DNA of 22,789 bases, from the NCBI GenBank assembly GCA_016302015.1, contig JAEDOJ010000004.1, positions 1-22,789 on the forward strand, written 5' to 3'. Shown one piece after another: positions 1-7,876 of this stretch. This DNA comes from Oscillospiraceae bacterium. Lineage in GTDB: Bacteria; Bacillota_A; Clostridia; Oscillospirales; Oscillospiraceae. Made by a program: the position numbers and the translations under genes. The notes beneath the pieces were generated by a model. That model did not search any database. It saw nothing but the letters and a program-made list of their open reading frames with translations, and was not told where the DNA came from. How positions within the stretch are numbered: the stretch's first letter is position 1; the number at the start of each line of letters is the position of its first letter.

Positions 1-1488
1 CAGCGTATTTTCGGGAATGGTTCCGTTTTCCATACGGTTTGCGGAGAGAACTGCCTCTACAGGAGTATGGAAGCGCTTCGCAAGCTCCCAAACGCTTTCA
101 TCCTTGTCGGTTCTGCGGAGAATCACTCCGGGACGCTTTCCGGCTTCCTTTTCCATCGGCTCGATCTGCGCCCCGCTGACTGCCTTGAAATGCTGATCCG
201 CCGTACACTCCACGGTAATATCCACAGGAATCCGCACCGCCAGCGTATCCCGGTTCGCGGCGCAGAAAATGTCGCCGTTCAGGATGTCCGTCACCTGACA
301 CTCCCCCGTTTCCGCAAGCTCGGTGGTAAGCTCCACGGAAGGCCGCAGGGTTCCGCCCTGAAGGTTTCCGGCGGCATCATAAAACAGCACATTGCAGTTC
401 ATGGGAACGGTCAGCTTCATCTGATTTCCTTCCCGCTGCCGCATGATGTCCTCAGGATACATCCATGCGTCCACCACGGAGTCCGCCGCCTCCTCTGCCT
501 CGATTACCCCATTTTCCCGGAAGGTCTGACGATCCAGAATTCCGTCCATGCTCCATTCCTCCCACCGGGGCTGCAGGTCGCTGTCGGTACAGTAGGCGTC
601 CTCAATCAGGGACACCGTCTGGGTTCCCACCGCAAGGCACTGCGCCAAAAGGTTGACGCTGACCAGCAGGCGGCGGCTGTCCATCTGGCTGTCCGGCTCC
701 GTCTCCCCGGCGGTCATGGTCAGCAGAGTCTGCAGATCGCAGTCATCCAGCTCCCGTTCCATTTCTCCGTATTGGGAAAAGGGCACCGTCCATTGACAGG
801 TACACAGCTTTCCCTCCCCGTCTTCATAGAGGGTATGCACCACCACTTCCCCCTTGAAAACAGCCTTGCTGCCCACAAACCGCTGCTCCTGAATTTTCGT
901 CCGGTACAGGCATTTCAGCAGACGAGCCACCGCCGGCTTGCCGTTGGGAAGATCCAGCTCTTCATTGATGCTGAAGGTGCGCTCCCCAATGCAAACCGGC
1001 ATCCGCATGGGAACCTGCGTTCTGCGGAGCTGCAAATTTTCCTTCGGCTCTTCCACATCATATTCCGTCCGCACCAGAGAAGCAAAAACCTGAATCGTGC
1101 AGCCGATTCCCACCCGTACCAGCAGTTTTCTGGAATTCACCAGCCGTGCGTCCGCGCTTTTCAGATTGCAGCGGCAGATCATCGCACAGTTTTCCTCCTG
1201 CCGGTTCAACTCCCGTCGGATGGAGAAGGGAATCTGGGTATCTACCTTGTGAATCTCCCCCGCTTCATCTACAAACAGCACCCCCGCCTGCACCACTCCG
1301 GAAATCTCCACGCTGTCCGCACTGCAGATTTCTGTCCGAACCAGCAGCGTTCCAAAGGCATCCACCACACGATCCGCATCCGGGATGCTGTCCGGTACTA
1401 CAATATCCGCTGTCTGCTCCTGAGACACCGTTTCCCGAAGGACTCGCCGCAAATATTCCTGCTTCCGCTCTTGAAATACAAGCTCCAT
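1..1488 (-). CDS. sipL: SipL-like spore coat morphogenetic protein (SPOCS/DUF3794 plus LysM), 3' end cut by window edge
   Basis: 496 codons are visible from ATG at 1488 to the left edge without a stop; the C-terminus is missing. GGAGTGA lies just upstream of the ATG. The N-terminal part starts MELVFQERKQ and contains the acidic IVVPDSIPDADRVVD stretch (about residues 29-43) typical of DUF3794/SPOCS proteins. Further beta-rich SPOCS-like segments follow (about 155-300 and 355-430). The visible end (about 459-496, with ESVWELAKRF and AVLSANRM) reads as the start of a LysM domain. SPOCS plus C-terminal LysM is the layout of clostridial SipL, which partners SpoIVA at the forespore surface in building coat and cortex. 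The gene sits last in the minus-strand train, after a small ORF and an rsgA terminator-like hairpin, so it may have its own sporulation promoter. A generic DUF3794 protein is the alternative. Confidence 0.85.
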   Translation of the reverse strand, partial: MELVFQERKQEYLRRVLRETVSQEQTADIVVPDSIPDADRVVDAFGTLLVRTEICSADSVEISGVVQAGVLFVDEAGEIHKVDTQIPFSIRRELNRQEENCAMICRCNLKSADARLVNSRKLLVRVGIGCTIQVFASLVRTEYDVEEPKENLQLRRTQVPMRMPVCIGERTFSINEELDLPNGKPAVARLLKCLYRTKIQEQRFVGSKAVFKGEVVVHTLYEDGEGKLCTCQWTVPFSQYGEMERELDDCDLQTLLTMTAGETEPDSQMDSRRLLVSVNLLAQCLAVGTQTVSLIEDAYCTDSDLQPRWEEWSMDGILDRQTFRENGVIEAEEAADSVVDAWMYPEDIMRQREGNQMKLTVPMNCNVLFYDAAGNLQGGTLRPSVELTTELAETGECQVTDILNGDIFCAANRDTLAVRIPVDITVECTADQHFKAVSGAQIEPMEKEAGKRPGVILRRTDKDESVWELAKRFHTPVEAVLSANRMENGTIPENTL

Positions 1489-1521
1489 TGCTCTCACTCC
1501 TTGTTCGATCTACGCTATATA

Positions 1522-1552
1522 TACGCTTCCCGGGACAACTTTATTCCATGGT
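1522..1552 (-). promoter_or_regulatory. possible mother-cell (sigma-E-like) promoter for the SipL-like gene
   Basis: In the 73-nt gap upstream of the SipL-like ATG, the minus strand has an AATAAA element, then about 16 nt, then CGTATATA. This loosely resembles sigma-E spacing (an ATA-type -35 and a CATACAAT-type -10). No good sigma-A pair is present: a TTGTCC lies only about 11 nt from TATATA. The call is supported mainly by the expected sporulation role of the gene. The match is weak. Confidence 0.2.
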
Positions 1553-1561
1553 TTTTCATCC

Positions 1562-1708
1562 CTACCGCCGGGTACAGCACAGACCGAAGACCAGCAGTCC
1601 TACGCCGATCAGGGCAAGAACAAATTCAGAGGTAAACAGGAGAGACAGCAGCAGACCCGCTCCGCAGGCCATGATTGCCGATCCCAATAATTCATTTTTT
1701 CTGCACAT
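1562..1708 (-). CDS. 48-residue hydrophobic membrane ORF, function unknown
   Basis: A 48-codon ORF runs from ATG at 1708 to TAG at 1562-1564. AGGGGG lies about 8 nt upstream of the start. The protein begins MCRKNELLGS and has two hydrophobic stretches (about residues 8-25 and 28-45, rich in Leu, Gly, Ala and Val). A short Glu-containing turn separates them, and it ends in Cys-Cys-Thr-Arg-Arg. That fits a small two-helix hairpin membrane protein with positive residues at both ends. It lies between rsgA and the SipL-like gene on the same strand. Its ribosome-binding site lies inside the 3' arm of the hairpin at 1713-1744, so its expression may be limited. No family is recognised; the coding call rests on the start site, composition and location. 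Confidence 0.5.
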   Translation of the reverse strand: MCRKNELLGSAIMACGAGLLLSLLFTSEFVLALIGVGLLVFGLCCTRR

Positions 1709-1744
1709 AAAACCGCCCCCTGTTACCATATGCACAGGAGGCGG
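1709..1744 (-). terminator. terminator-like hairpin after rsgA
   Basis: On the minus strand, an 11-bp stem has arms CCGCCTCCTGT (1744-1734) and ACAGGGGGCGG (1723-1713) with one T-G wobble and a 10-nt loop. TTTT (1712-1709) follows. On the plus strand the same position would be a C-A mismatch, so the structure favours minus-strand RNA. It begins 18 nt after the rsgA stop. The T-tract is short, so termination may be partial. The 3' arm also carries the ribosome-binding site of the downstream 48-residue ORF. Confidence 0.6.
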
Positions 1745-1761
1745 TGGTCATGCTATTGTTT

Positions 1762-2646
1762 TTACGGGAGCTTATGCTCCCAGGCTTTGATTTCTTTGGC
1801 CTTTTCATAGAGTCGGGCGTAGCTGGCATGGCGGGTGGGCTCCAGCTTCCCCTCCTTCAGCGCCGCCAGCACGGCGCAGTCCGGTTCCTTCAGGTGGGCG
1901 CAGTCATGATAGCGGCACTGCCCCAGATAGGGCTCAAAATCCGGGAAGGCATACTGAAGATTCTCCTTCAGAATCACTTCCATCTGATCCGTATCAAAGG
2001 AGGAAAAACCCGGCGTATCCACAACGCAGGTTCCGTCCTTCAGGCAGTACATCTCCACATGGCGGGTGGTGTGCCGTCCACGGCCCAGCTTTTCAGAGAC
2101 CTCCCCGGTCTGAATGGAGAAACCACCGTCCAGACAATTGAGAATGCTGCTCTTGCCCACGCCGGAATTTCCCGTCAGCGCCACGGTTTTCCCCCGGATC
2201 GCCTCCACCAGAGCCTCCACACCCTCTCCGGTGCTGGCGCTGGTGGGGAACACGGGGAAGCCCGCCCGGCGGTAGATGCCGATCAAGCGGTCGCCATGGT
2301 TTAAGTCCACCTTGTTCACGCAGATCAGCACCGGCACGGCCTGGTTGCCGGCGATGGCGCTGACCCGGTCGATGAGGAAGGGGTCTGTCACGGGATTTAC
2401 CTCGGAGGCCAGAATCACAAGGGCGTCCAGATTGCTGACGGCGGGACGGACAAAGGAATTTTTTCGTTCACAAATTTTCTCTATGGTTCCCTTGCCTCGT
2501 TCCATGGAGAATTCCACCTGGTCGCCTACCAGCGGGGTGATACGCTCCTTGCGAAAAATCCCTCTGGCACGGCACTCCACGCAGCTTCCCTCCGGCGTCT
2601 GCACATAGTAGAAGCCGCTGAGCGCCTTTACAATCCGTCCCTGCAT
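1762..2646 (-). CDS. rsgA: ribosome small subunit-dependent GTPase RsgA
   Basis: 294 residues. RsgA is a circularly permuted GTPase that checks late 30S subunit maturation and is a known stringent-response target. Order of elements: N-terminal OB fold (about 1-65), G4 NKVD at 111-114, P-loop GNSGVGKSS at 159-167, threonine-rich switch RHTTRH at 191-196, G3 DTPG at 210-213, and a C-terminal zinc knuckle with C244, C249, H251 and C257. The ATG at 2646 is chosen because it begins the conserved OB fold (MQGRIVKAL). An in-frame extension upstream is possible but is Pro/Arg-rich sequence antisense-like to nothing known and lies inside prkC. The start is 1 nt after the prkC stop, indicating translational coupling. 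The prpC-prkC-rsgA order matches Bacillus. Confidence 0.96.
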   Translation of the reverse strand: MQGRIVKALSGFYYVQTPEGSCVECRARGIFRKERITPLVGDQVEFSMERGKGTIEKICERKNSFVRPAVSNLDALVILASEVNPVTDPFLIDRVSAIAGNQAVPVLICVNKVDLNHGDRLIGIYRRAGFPVFPTSASTGEGVEALVEAIRGKTVALTGNSGVGKSSILNCLDGGFSIQTGEVSEKLGRGRHTTRHVEMYCLKDGTCVVDTPGFSSFDTDQMEVILKENLQYAFPDFEPYLGQCRYHDCAHLKEPDCAVLAALKEGKLEPTRHASYARLYEKAKEIKAWEHKLP

Positions 2647-2647
2647 C

Positions 2648-4741
2648 TTATTCTTCCGACGCAGGCTGCTCGGTGGGGGCTTCCGTGGGAGGCGCGGTGG
2701 GTGCGGTGGTCTCCGTGGGCTTGGGTCCCTTGGAAATATCAATGGTGATATATTCGTTCTTTCCTACCTTGGAGCCGGGCAGAACGCTCTGACTGACCAC
2801 CTGACCCTGAGGATATTCGTCGTCATACACTTCCCTGATCTGGAAGCTCAGCTTCAGATCCTCCAGCATCTTTGTGGCTTCGGCCTCCGTCTTGCCGATG
2901 AGGTTGGGTACGGGAATTTTGCCGCTGCCCAGACTGATATATACCGTGACCGTATCGCCCTTGCTCAACTGGCTGCCCGCCGCAGGGGTGGTGCGGATCA
3001 CACGGCCCTCCTCGATCTCGTCGCTCTCTTCCTCCAGGAAGGTGATCTTCAGATTCAGCTTCAATGCCTCCAGACGGGAAGCGGCATTGTTCTTGGTATC
3101 CTCCCGCAGATCCGGCATCTTGTTTTCACCAAGGCTGATGTAAACAATGACCTCCTGCTCCTTCTTCAGCATGGTGCCGGCTTCCGGCTCCGTGCGGACA
3201 ACGTTGCCCTGGGGAATCTCGGAGCTGCTCTCGTCCTGAATTTTGATCTTCAGGCCCATTTTTAAAGCTTCCAACTGCTTCACGGCGTCGCCCTCGGCGC
3301 TGTTGGTCAGGTCGGGCATTTTCTTTTCCTCCGCACCCTTGCTTACCGTCAGGGTGATGGTGCGGCCGATCTTCACCTCGGTTTTGGCCTTGGGAGACTG
3401 ATCCATCACCACGCCCGCCTCGTAGTCGTCGCTGTATTCTTCCTTGTAGTTATAGATGTCCACGATCAGGTCCGGGTAATCCTCCGGGTCGATCTCCTCC
3501 AGCTCCATGCCCACAAAGTTTGGCACACGGACGTTGCCTTCCTGCACGGTCTCCAGAGGTTCATTCTCGCCGCCGGAGCCGCTGGTGATCATCACCACCG
3601 CCACGATCAGCAGGATTGCCAGCAGGACGGAGGAAATAATGATGGCCACGGTCAAAGTTCTCTTCCGTTTTGCCTCCCGTTCCTCTGCCTCCCGGCGGGC
3701 CCGTTCCGCCCGCCGCTCCTCGGGGGTTCTGCCGTCAGGATTTCTGGCTCCCCGGGCCGCGGCGTACCGCTCCGCCTCGCTGCGGGTCATGCCGGGACGG
3801 GCTCCGGCTTGGGGGCGCTGACCGGCTTGAGGTGTCTGGCCTCTCTGCACTGGCTGTGCAGGAGGAATTACCGCATTGCTGGCAGGCACGCCGGAGGTAA
3901 AGTGGAAGGTCACAGCGGGATTCTTCCGGAATTCTTCCATGTCACGGAGCATCTCCCCGGCGGACAGATACCGATTGTCCGGGTTGGCATTCATGGCATG
4001 GAGGGTAATCTGCTCCAGCCCCACAGGGATCCCGGCGACCAGCTCGCTGGGGCGGCGGGCGCCGCCGTTGATATGCTGAATCGCCACGGACACCGGCGTG
4101 TCTCCGTCGTAAGGAGGACGGCCGGTGAGCATTTCATACATCACAACGCCCAGAGAATACAGATCGGAGCGGTTATCCACCCGGGAGCCCTTGGCCTGCT
4201 CCGGAGAGATATAGTGGACGGAGCCAAGCGCCTCTCTGGTCAGGGTGTGCTGGGCAGCGCCCACCCGGGCGATGCCAAAGTCCGCAACCTTGATGCTCCC
4301 ATCCTTTAAAATCATGATATTATGGGGCTTGATATCCCGGTGGACAATCCCACGGCTGTGGGCATGCTCCAGCGCCTTGGCGATCTGCAAAGCAAAGTGC
4401 AGGGTCTCCCGCCAGTTCAGGCTGATCTTCTTTTCCAGATACTGCTTCAGGGAAATGCCCTCGATCAGCTCCATCACGATGTAGTCCGCATCGCCGGTGC
4501 GGGAAACGTCATAAACGCTGACAATATTGGGGTGAGACAGCATGGCCACCGCCTGAGACTCCGCATGGAATCTGCGGCGGAATTCCTGATTCCGGGAAAA
4601 TTCATCCTTCAAAATCTTCACCGCCACCAGACGGTTCAGCCGGTGATCCAACGCTTTATATACCACGGCCATGCCGCCGGTACCGATAGCCTCTAATATT
4701 TCATAGCGGTTATCCAGTAATCTTCCTACATAATTCTCCAT
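2648..4741 (-). CDS. prkC: PASTA-domain serine/threonine protein kinase (PrkC/Stk1 type)
   Basis: 697 residues. This is a membrane Hanks-type kinase that senses muropeptide or lipid II through extracellular PASTA repeats and phosphorylates cell-wall, translation and division proteins. The kinase domain spans about 13-275: glycine loop GTGGMAVV at 20-27, Lys42, Glu61, HRD at 134-136 with Lys138 and Asn141, DFG at 154-156, SPE at 179-181. A Gln/Pro/Gly-rich linker (about 295-318) and a basic, charged helix (about 341-361) lead to one transmembrane segment (about 363-386). Four PASTA repeats follow (about 403-470, 472-537, 539-604, 607-672), then a Thr/Pro/Glu-rich tail. ATG at 4741 is chosen over an upstream TTG because GAGGAG sits 5 nt before it. 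The PP2C phosphatase gene lies directly upstream. Confidence 0.97.
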   Translation of the reverse strand: MENYVGRLLDNRYEILEAIGTGGMAVVYKALDHRLNRLVAVKILKDEFSRNQEFRRRFHAESQAVAMLSHPNIVSVYDVSRTGDADYIVMELIEGISLKQYLEKKISLNWRETLHFALQIAKALEHAHSRGIVHRDIKPHNIMILKDGSIKVADFGIARVGAAQHTLTREALGSVHYISPEQAKGSRVDNRSDLYSLGVVMYEMLTGRPPYDGDTPVSVAIQHINGGARRPSELVAGIPVGLEQITLHAMNANPDNRYLSAGEMLRDMEEFRKNPAVTFHFTSGVPASNAVIPPAQPVQRGQTPQAGQRPQAGARPGMTRSEAERYAAARGARNPDGRTPEERRAERARREAEEREAKRKRTLTVAIIISSVLLAILLIVAVVMITSGSGGENEPLETVQEGNVRVPNFVGMELEEIDPEDYPDLIVDIYNYKEEYSDDYEAGVVMDQSPKAKTEVKIGRTITLTVSKGAEEKKMPDLTNSAEGDAVKQLEALKMGLKIKIQDESSSEIPQGNVVRTEPEAGTMLKKEQEVIVYISLGENKMPDLREDTKNNAASRLEALKLNLKITFLEEESDEIEEGRVIRTTPAAGSQLSKGDTVTVYISLGSGKIPVPNLIGKTEAEATKMLEDLKLSFQIREVYDDEYPQGQVVSQSVLPGSKVGKNEYITIDISKGPKPTETTAPTAPPTEAPTEQPASEE

Positions 4742-4768
4742 TGCAACTCCTCTATTCCGCAACTGCGA

Positions 4769-4790
4769 CCCGTTCCGACCGGCGAACGGG
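4769..4790 (-). other. hairpin in the stp-prkC intergenic leader
   Basis: The 68-nt gap between the phosphatase stop and the kinase ATG holds a perfect 7-bp GC-rich stem (CCCGTTC / GAACGGG) with an 8-nt loop. It lies 28 nt upstream of the prkC start. There is no T-tract, so it is not an intrinsic terminator. It could mark RNA processing or tune kinase relative to phosphatase translation, which is inference. This is one of the few real gaps in an otherwise overlapping train. Confidence 0.35.
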
Positions 4791-4809
4791 AACCGAATTC
4801 TATCTGTAT

Positions 4810-5544
4810 TTATGAAATGGAAACCAAAACGGAGGTCACATTATCCGGGGCGCCCCGTTCCTTGGCAATCTCCAGCAGCCGCTGGCAGCAATCGTCCTTC
4901 CGAACGCCATGCGCCACTTCAAATAAAATCTCCTGATCTGCCATCTGATTGGAAAGTCCGTCAGAGCACAGCAGAATGCAGGTATTTTTCCCGATCTCCA
5001 CCGGGAACACATCCGCAAATACCTGCGCTCCGGTTCCCACCGCACGGGTAATCAGATTTTTCTGGGGATGGTACTTTGCCTGTTCCGGAGTCAGCTCCCC
5101 CCGGCGCACCATCATTTCCACCACCGAATGGTCAACGGTGATGCAGCGGATACCATCCGTATCCATCAGATAGGCTCGGCTGTCCCCAATATTCAGCACC
5201 AGACCGGCCTTCGGGTAGATCAGGCAGGCCACCAGCGTGGTGCCCATTCCCCGATATTCCTCGCTGAGCTGGGAGTGTTCAAAAACAGAAAGGTTGGCAA
5301 GGCTGGCGGCGGAGCGCAGCACCCGTTCGGCCTCCCCGGGGGTCATCTCCTCGGAAAAGGAGCGTTTGACCTCCTCCGTAAAGACCTCCCCCGCCAGACG
5401 GCTGGCGACGCTGCCGGAGCGGGCTCCGCCCATTCCGTCGCAGACCACGGTCAGCAGGGAGGCTTCTCCCAGCCAGACAATGTAATAAGAGTCCTGATTT
5501 TCCGTTCTGACGTTACCGGGATCTGTCAATCCCCACGCTTCCAT
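4810..5544 (-). CDS. prpC: PP2C-family serine/threonine phosphatase (PrpC/Stp)
   Basis: 244 residues, the usual length of bacterial Stp. It is a soluble Mn/Mg-dependent phosphatase that reverses PrkC phosphorylation. PPM motifs are visible in order: RTENQD at 13-18 (metal Asp18), DGMGG at 36-40, GMGTT at 99-103, NIGDSRAYL at 118-126, DHS at 138-140, SDGLS at 194-198 and DNVT at 234-237. ATG at 5544 is chosen because it opens the PP2C fold (MEAWGLTDPG) and is preceded by GGAGG 9 nt upstream. A longer in-frame form would run back into rlmN. The start is 4 nt after the rlmN stop. Pairing with prkC downstream gives a kinase/phosphatase couple. Confidence 0.96.
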   Translation of the reverse strand: MEAWGLTDPGNVRTENQDSYYIVWLGEASLLTVVCDGMGGARSGSVASRLAGEVFTEEVKRSFSEEMTPGEAERVLRSAASLANLSVFEHSQLSEEYRGMGTTLVACLIYPKAGLVLNIGDSRAYLMDTDGIRCITVDHSVVEMMVRRGELTPEQAKYHPQKNLITRAVGTGAQVFADVFPVEIGKNTCILLCSDGLSNQMADQEILFEVAHGVRKDDCCQRLLEIAKERGAPDNVTSVLVSIS

Positions 5545-5548
5545 GATC

Positions 5549-6586
5549 TCACGCCTCCCCCTGTTGTTTCTCAAATTTTCTTCGCAGCTGACCGCAGGAG
5601 GCGTTGATGTCGCTTCCAAGGGTTCTGCGCACCGTGGCGGGAATGCCCTGTTCCTCCAGAAGCTGCTGGAATTTCCGCACCGTCTGGGGATAGCTGGGCT
5701 TCAGCGGACTTTCCGCCACCTCATTCAGCGGAATCAGATTCACATGAGCGGCAATGCCCCGCAGCTTCTCCCAAAGGAGCTTCGCCATCTCCGGCGTGTC
5801 GTTGACGCCCCGGATCATTGCGTACTCAAAGGAAATTCTTCTTCCGGTTTTCTCAAAATACCCCTTGCAGGCGGCAAGGAGGGTATCCACGGGATACCGC
5901 CGGTTCACGGGCATAATGGCAGAGCGAATCTCATCCGTGGGCGCATGGAGGGAAACCGACAGGGTCAATTGCAGATTCTCCTCTGCCAGACGGTCGATCT
6001 TATCCACGAGGCCGCAGGTGGACAGGCTGATATGCCGCATCCCGATATTCATTCCCTGAGGAGAGTTCACCAGCCGCAAAAACCGCAGCACGGTGTCATA
6101 ATTGTCCAGAGGCTCTCCGATTCCCATGAGGACAATGTTGGAAATGGGCAGACCGGAATCCAACTGGGTAAACAGCACCTGATCCAGCATTTCCGAGGGC
6201 TGTAATCTTCTCACCAGACCTCCCAGGGTAGAGGCGCAGAAGGCGCAACCCATGGGGCAGCCCACCTCCGAGGAAATGCAGACCGTATTGCCATGGTGAT
6301 AGCGCATTAACACGCTTTCCACACAGTTGCCGTCGGTCAGCCGCCAGAGATATTTAATCGTTCCATCCTTTGCCGACTCCAGCTTCCTTGCCACGGTGGG
6401 ATAGACCAGCGTATATTCCCTTTTCAGCTTCTCCCGCAGGGGCTTGGAAAGATTGGTCATCTCATCGAAGGAGGTCACTCCCCGATGGAGCCAGGAATAT
6501 ACCTGCCCGGCACGGAATTTCGGCTCCCCCAGAGCCGTCAGCTCCCCGGTCAGCTCTTCCAGGGTCATTGATTTGATATCCTTCAA
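5549..6586 (-). CDS. rlmN: 23S rRNA (adenine-2503-C2) methyltransferase RlmN, radical SAM
   Basis: 345 residues, full family length. RlmN methylates C2 of A2503 in 23S rRNA and A37 in some tRNAs. The [4Fe-4S] radical-SAM triad is C110-x3-C114-x2-C117. GIGEPLDN at 155-162 is the SAM-binding GGEP-like motif, Glu90 fits the catalytic acid, and C331 in the INASCGQL stretch is the methyl-carrying Cys. The start is TTG at 6586, not the ATG at 6568: AGGAGG lies 5 nt before the TTG, which also overlaps the rsmB stop in TTGA. It lies between rsmB and the phosphatase, as in Bacillus. Confidence 0.96.
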   Translation of the reverse strand: MKDIKSMTLEELTGELTALGEPKFRAGQVYSWLHRGVTSFDEMTNLSKPLREKLKREYTLVYPTVARKLESAKDGTIKYLWRLTDGNCVESVLMRYHHGNTVCISSEVGCPMGCAFCASTLGGLVRRLQPSEMLDQVLFTQLDSGLPISNIVLMGIGEPLDNYDTVLRFLRLVNSPQGMNIGMRHISLSTCGLVDKIDRLAEENLQLTLSVSLHAPTDEIRSAIMPVNRRYPVDTLLAACKGYFEKTGRRISFEYAMIRGVNDTPEMAKLLWEKLRGIAAHVNLIPLNEVAESPLKPSYPQTVRKFQQLLEEQGIPATVRRTLGSDINASCGQLRRKFEKQQGEA

Positions 6587-7875
6587 GGCTTCCTCCTGAA
6601 TTTGCAGATAAAAAATCCGTCTGTCTGATGATCGCAGGGCAGCAAAGTGGTCATTGCCGAGGGTTTCAGCCCGGAACCCTCCGGAAACACAACCTCTTCC
6701 CCCTGAAACTCCGGGTGAGACGCCAGAAACGCCTCCGCAACCTCCTGATTTTCCCTGCGCAGGATGGTGCAGGTGCTGTAGACCAGCACACCGCCGGGCT
6801 TGACATAGGAGGCCTGCCGGTTCAGAATCGCACCTTGCAGGGCGGGCAGGGCTTCCGTCTGTCTGAGATCCTTATACCGAATATCCGGCTTTTTCCGGAT
6901 CACCCCAAGGCCGGAGCAGGGCACGTCAGCCACCACCACGTCCATGGCCTCGTTCCATTCCTCCACCTTCTGAGAAGCGTCCTGCAGCCGGGTGGAAAGA
7001 ATGGAGATGCCCAGACGTTCCGCTCCCCGCCGGATCAGCTTCAGCTTGTGGGGATGGATATCGCAGGAGATCAGTTCTCCCTGATTCTCCATGGCAATGG
7101 CGGCGGCAAAGCTCTTTCCTCCCGGTGCGGAGCAGCAGTCCAGCACCTTCATACCGGGCTTGACGCCCGCCGCCCAGACCACCAGTCTGGCCGCGGCGTC
7201 CTGTGGATAAAACCAGCCCTCCCGGAAGGCGGGAAGCTGCTCCAGATTGCCGGTGCCGCTGACCAGCAGACAGTTCTCCAGCCAGGGATGGTCTTCCACC
7301 GCCGCGCCGCTGTCTTCCAGCGCGGCTTTTACCTGTTCCAGGCTTGCCCGCAGAGAATTCACCTGCAACACAGTCTGAGGGGCGCCGTTGTGGCTTTCCA
7401 GCAATCGCTGTGTCGTCTCTTCTCCGAATTCTCTCACAAGCAGGTCTGTCAGCTCCTTTGGGTGGCTGTACCGGGTGGACAAGTCCTCCGGCAGCTCCAA
7501 CCGGCTGCGAAGCATCGTCCGCAGCACCCCGTTGACCAGTCTGGCGGCAGCGGCATTGGCAAGCCGCTTGGTCTGGTTCACCGCCTCATTCACCGCAGCA
7601 GAGGCGGGAATTTTATCCATGAATTGAAGCTGATACACCCCAAGCCGCAGAATATCCCGCACCACAGGCTGCACCTTACCCTTTGCGAAGCAGCCGATCC
7701 AGTAATCCAGCAGCATCCGATTCTGCAAAACGCCGTAGCACAGCCGGCTGGCAAGGGCCGCTTCCCGGCGATCCATGCCATAGAGCAGGTCCTTCAGCGC
7801 TCCCTCCGACCATGCGCCCTCCCGGCGGCAGGCAATCAGCGCCTTCAGCGCCGCGTCTCTTCCCGTCATGGCCAT
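6583..7875 (-). CDS. rsmB: 16S rRNA (cytosine-967-C5) methyltransferase RsmB
   Basis: 430 residues. RsmB makes m5C967 in 16S rRNA with SAM. An N-terminal all-helical NusB-like RNA-binding domain (about 1-130) precedes the Rossmann methyltransferase. Visible elements: SAM motif LDCCSAPGGK at 245-254, acidic Asp272, VPCSGLG with C320 at 318-324, and STCT with the catalytic C369 at 367-370. The ATG at 7875 follows the fmt stop by 1 nt and lacks a clear Shine-Dalgarno site, suggesting coupling to fmt. A second ATG at 7869 is possible. The stop overlaps the rlmN TTG start. Confidence 0.95.
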   Translation of the reverse strand: MAMTGRDAALKALIACRREGAWSEGALKDLLYGMDRREAALASRLCYGVLQNRMLLDYWIGCFAKGKVQPVVRDILRLGVYQLQFMDKIPASAAVNEAVNQTKRLANAAAARLVNGVLRTMLRSRLELPEDLSTRYSHPKELTDLLVREFGEETTQRLLESHNGAPQTVLQVNSLRASLEQVKAALEDSGAAVEDHPWLENCLLVSGTGNLEQLPAFREGWFYPQDAAARLVVWAAGVKPGMKVLDCCSAPGGKSFAAAIAMENQGELISCDIHPHKLKLIRRGAERLGISILSTRLQDASQKVEEWNEAMDVVVADVPCSGLGVIRKKPDIRYKDLRQTEALPALQGAILNRQASYVKPGGVLVYSTCTILRRENQEVAEAFLASHPEFQGEEVVFPEGSGLKPSAMTTLLPCDHQTDGFFICKFRRKP

Positions 7876-7876
7876 A

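Noticed and set aside
67..1635. Long plus-strand ORF of 522 codons
   Set aside because: It is antisense to the SipL-like gene, whose minus-strand frame shows clear SPOCS and LysM motifs. The plus frame is rich in His, Arg and Pro, has no recognisable motif and no ribosome-binding site.
2647..2742. 32-residue N-terminal extension of RsgA
   Set aside because: It overlaps the prkC tail, is Pro/Arg-rich and precedes a good ATG at the conserved OB-fold start.
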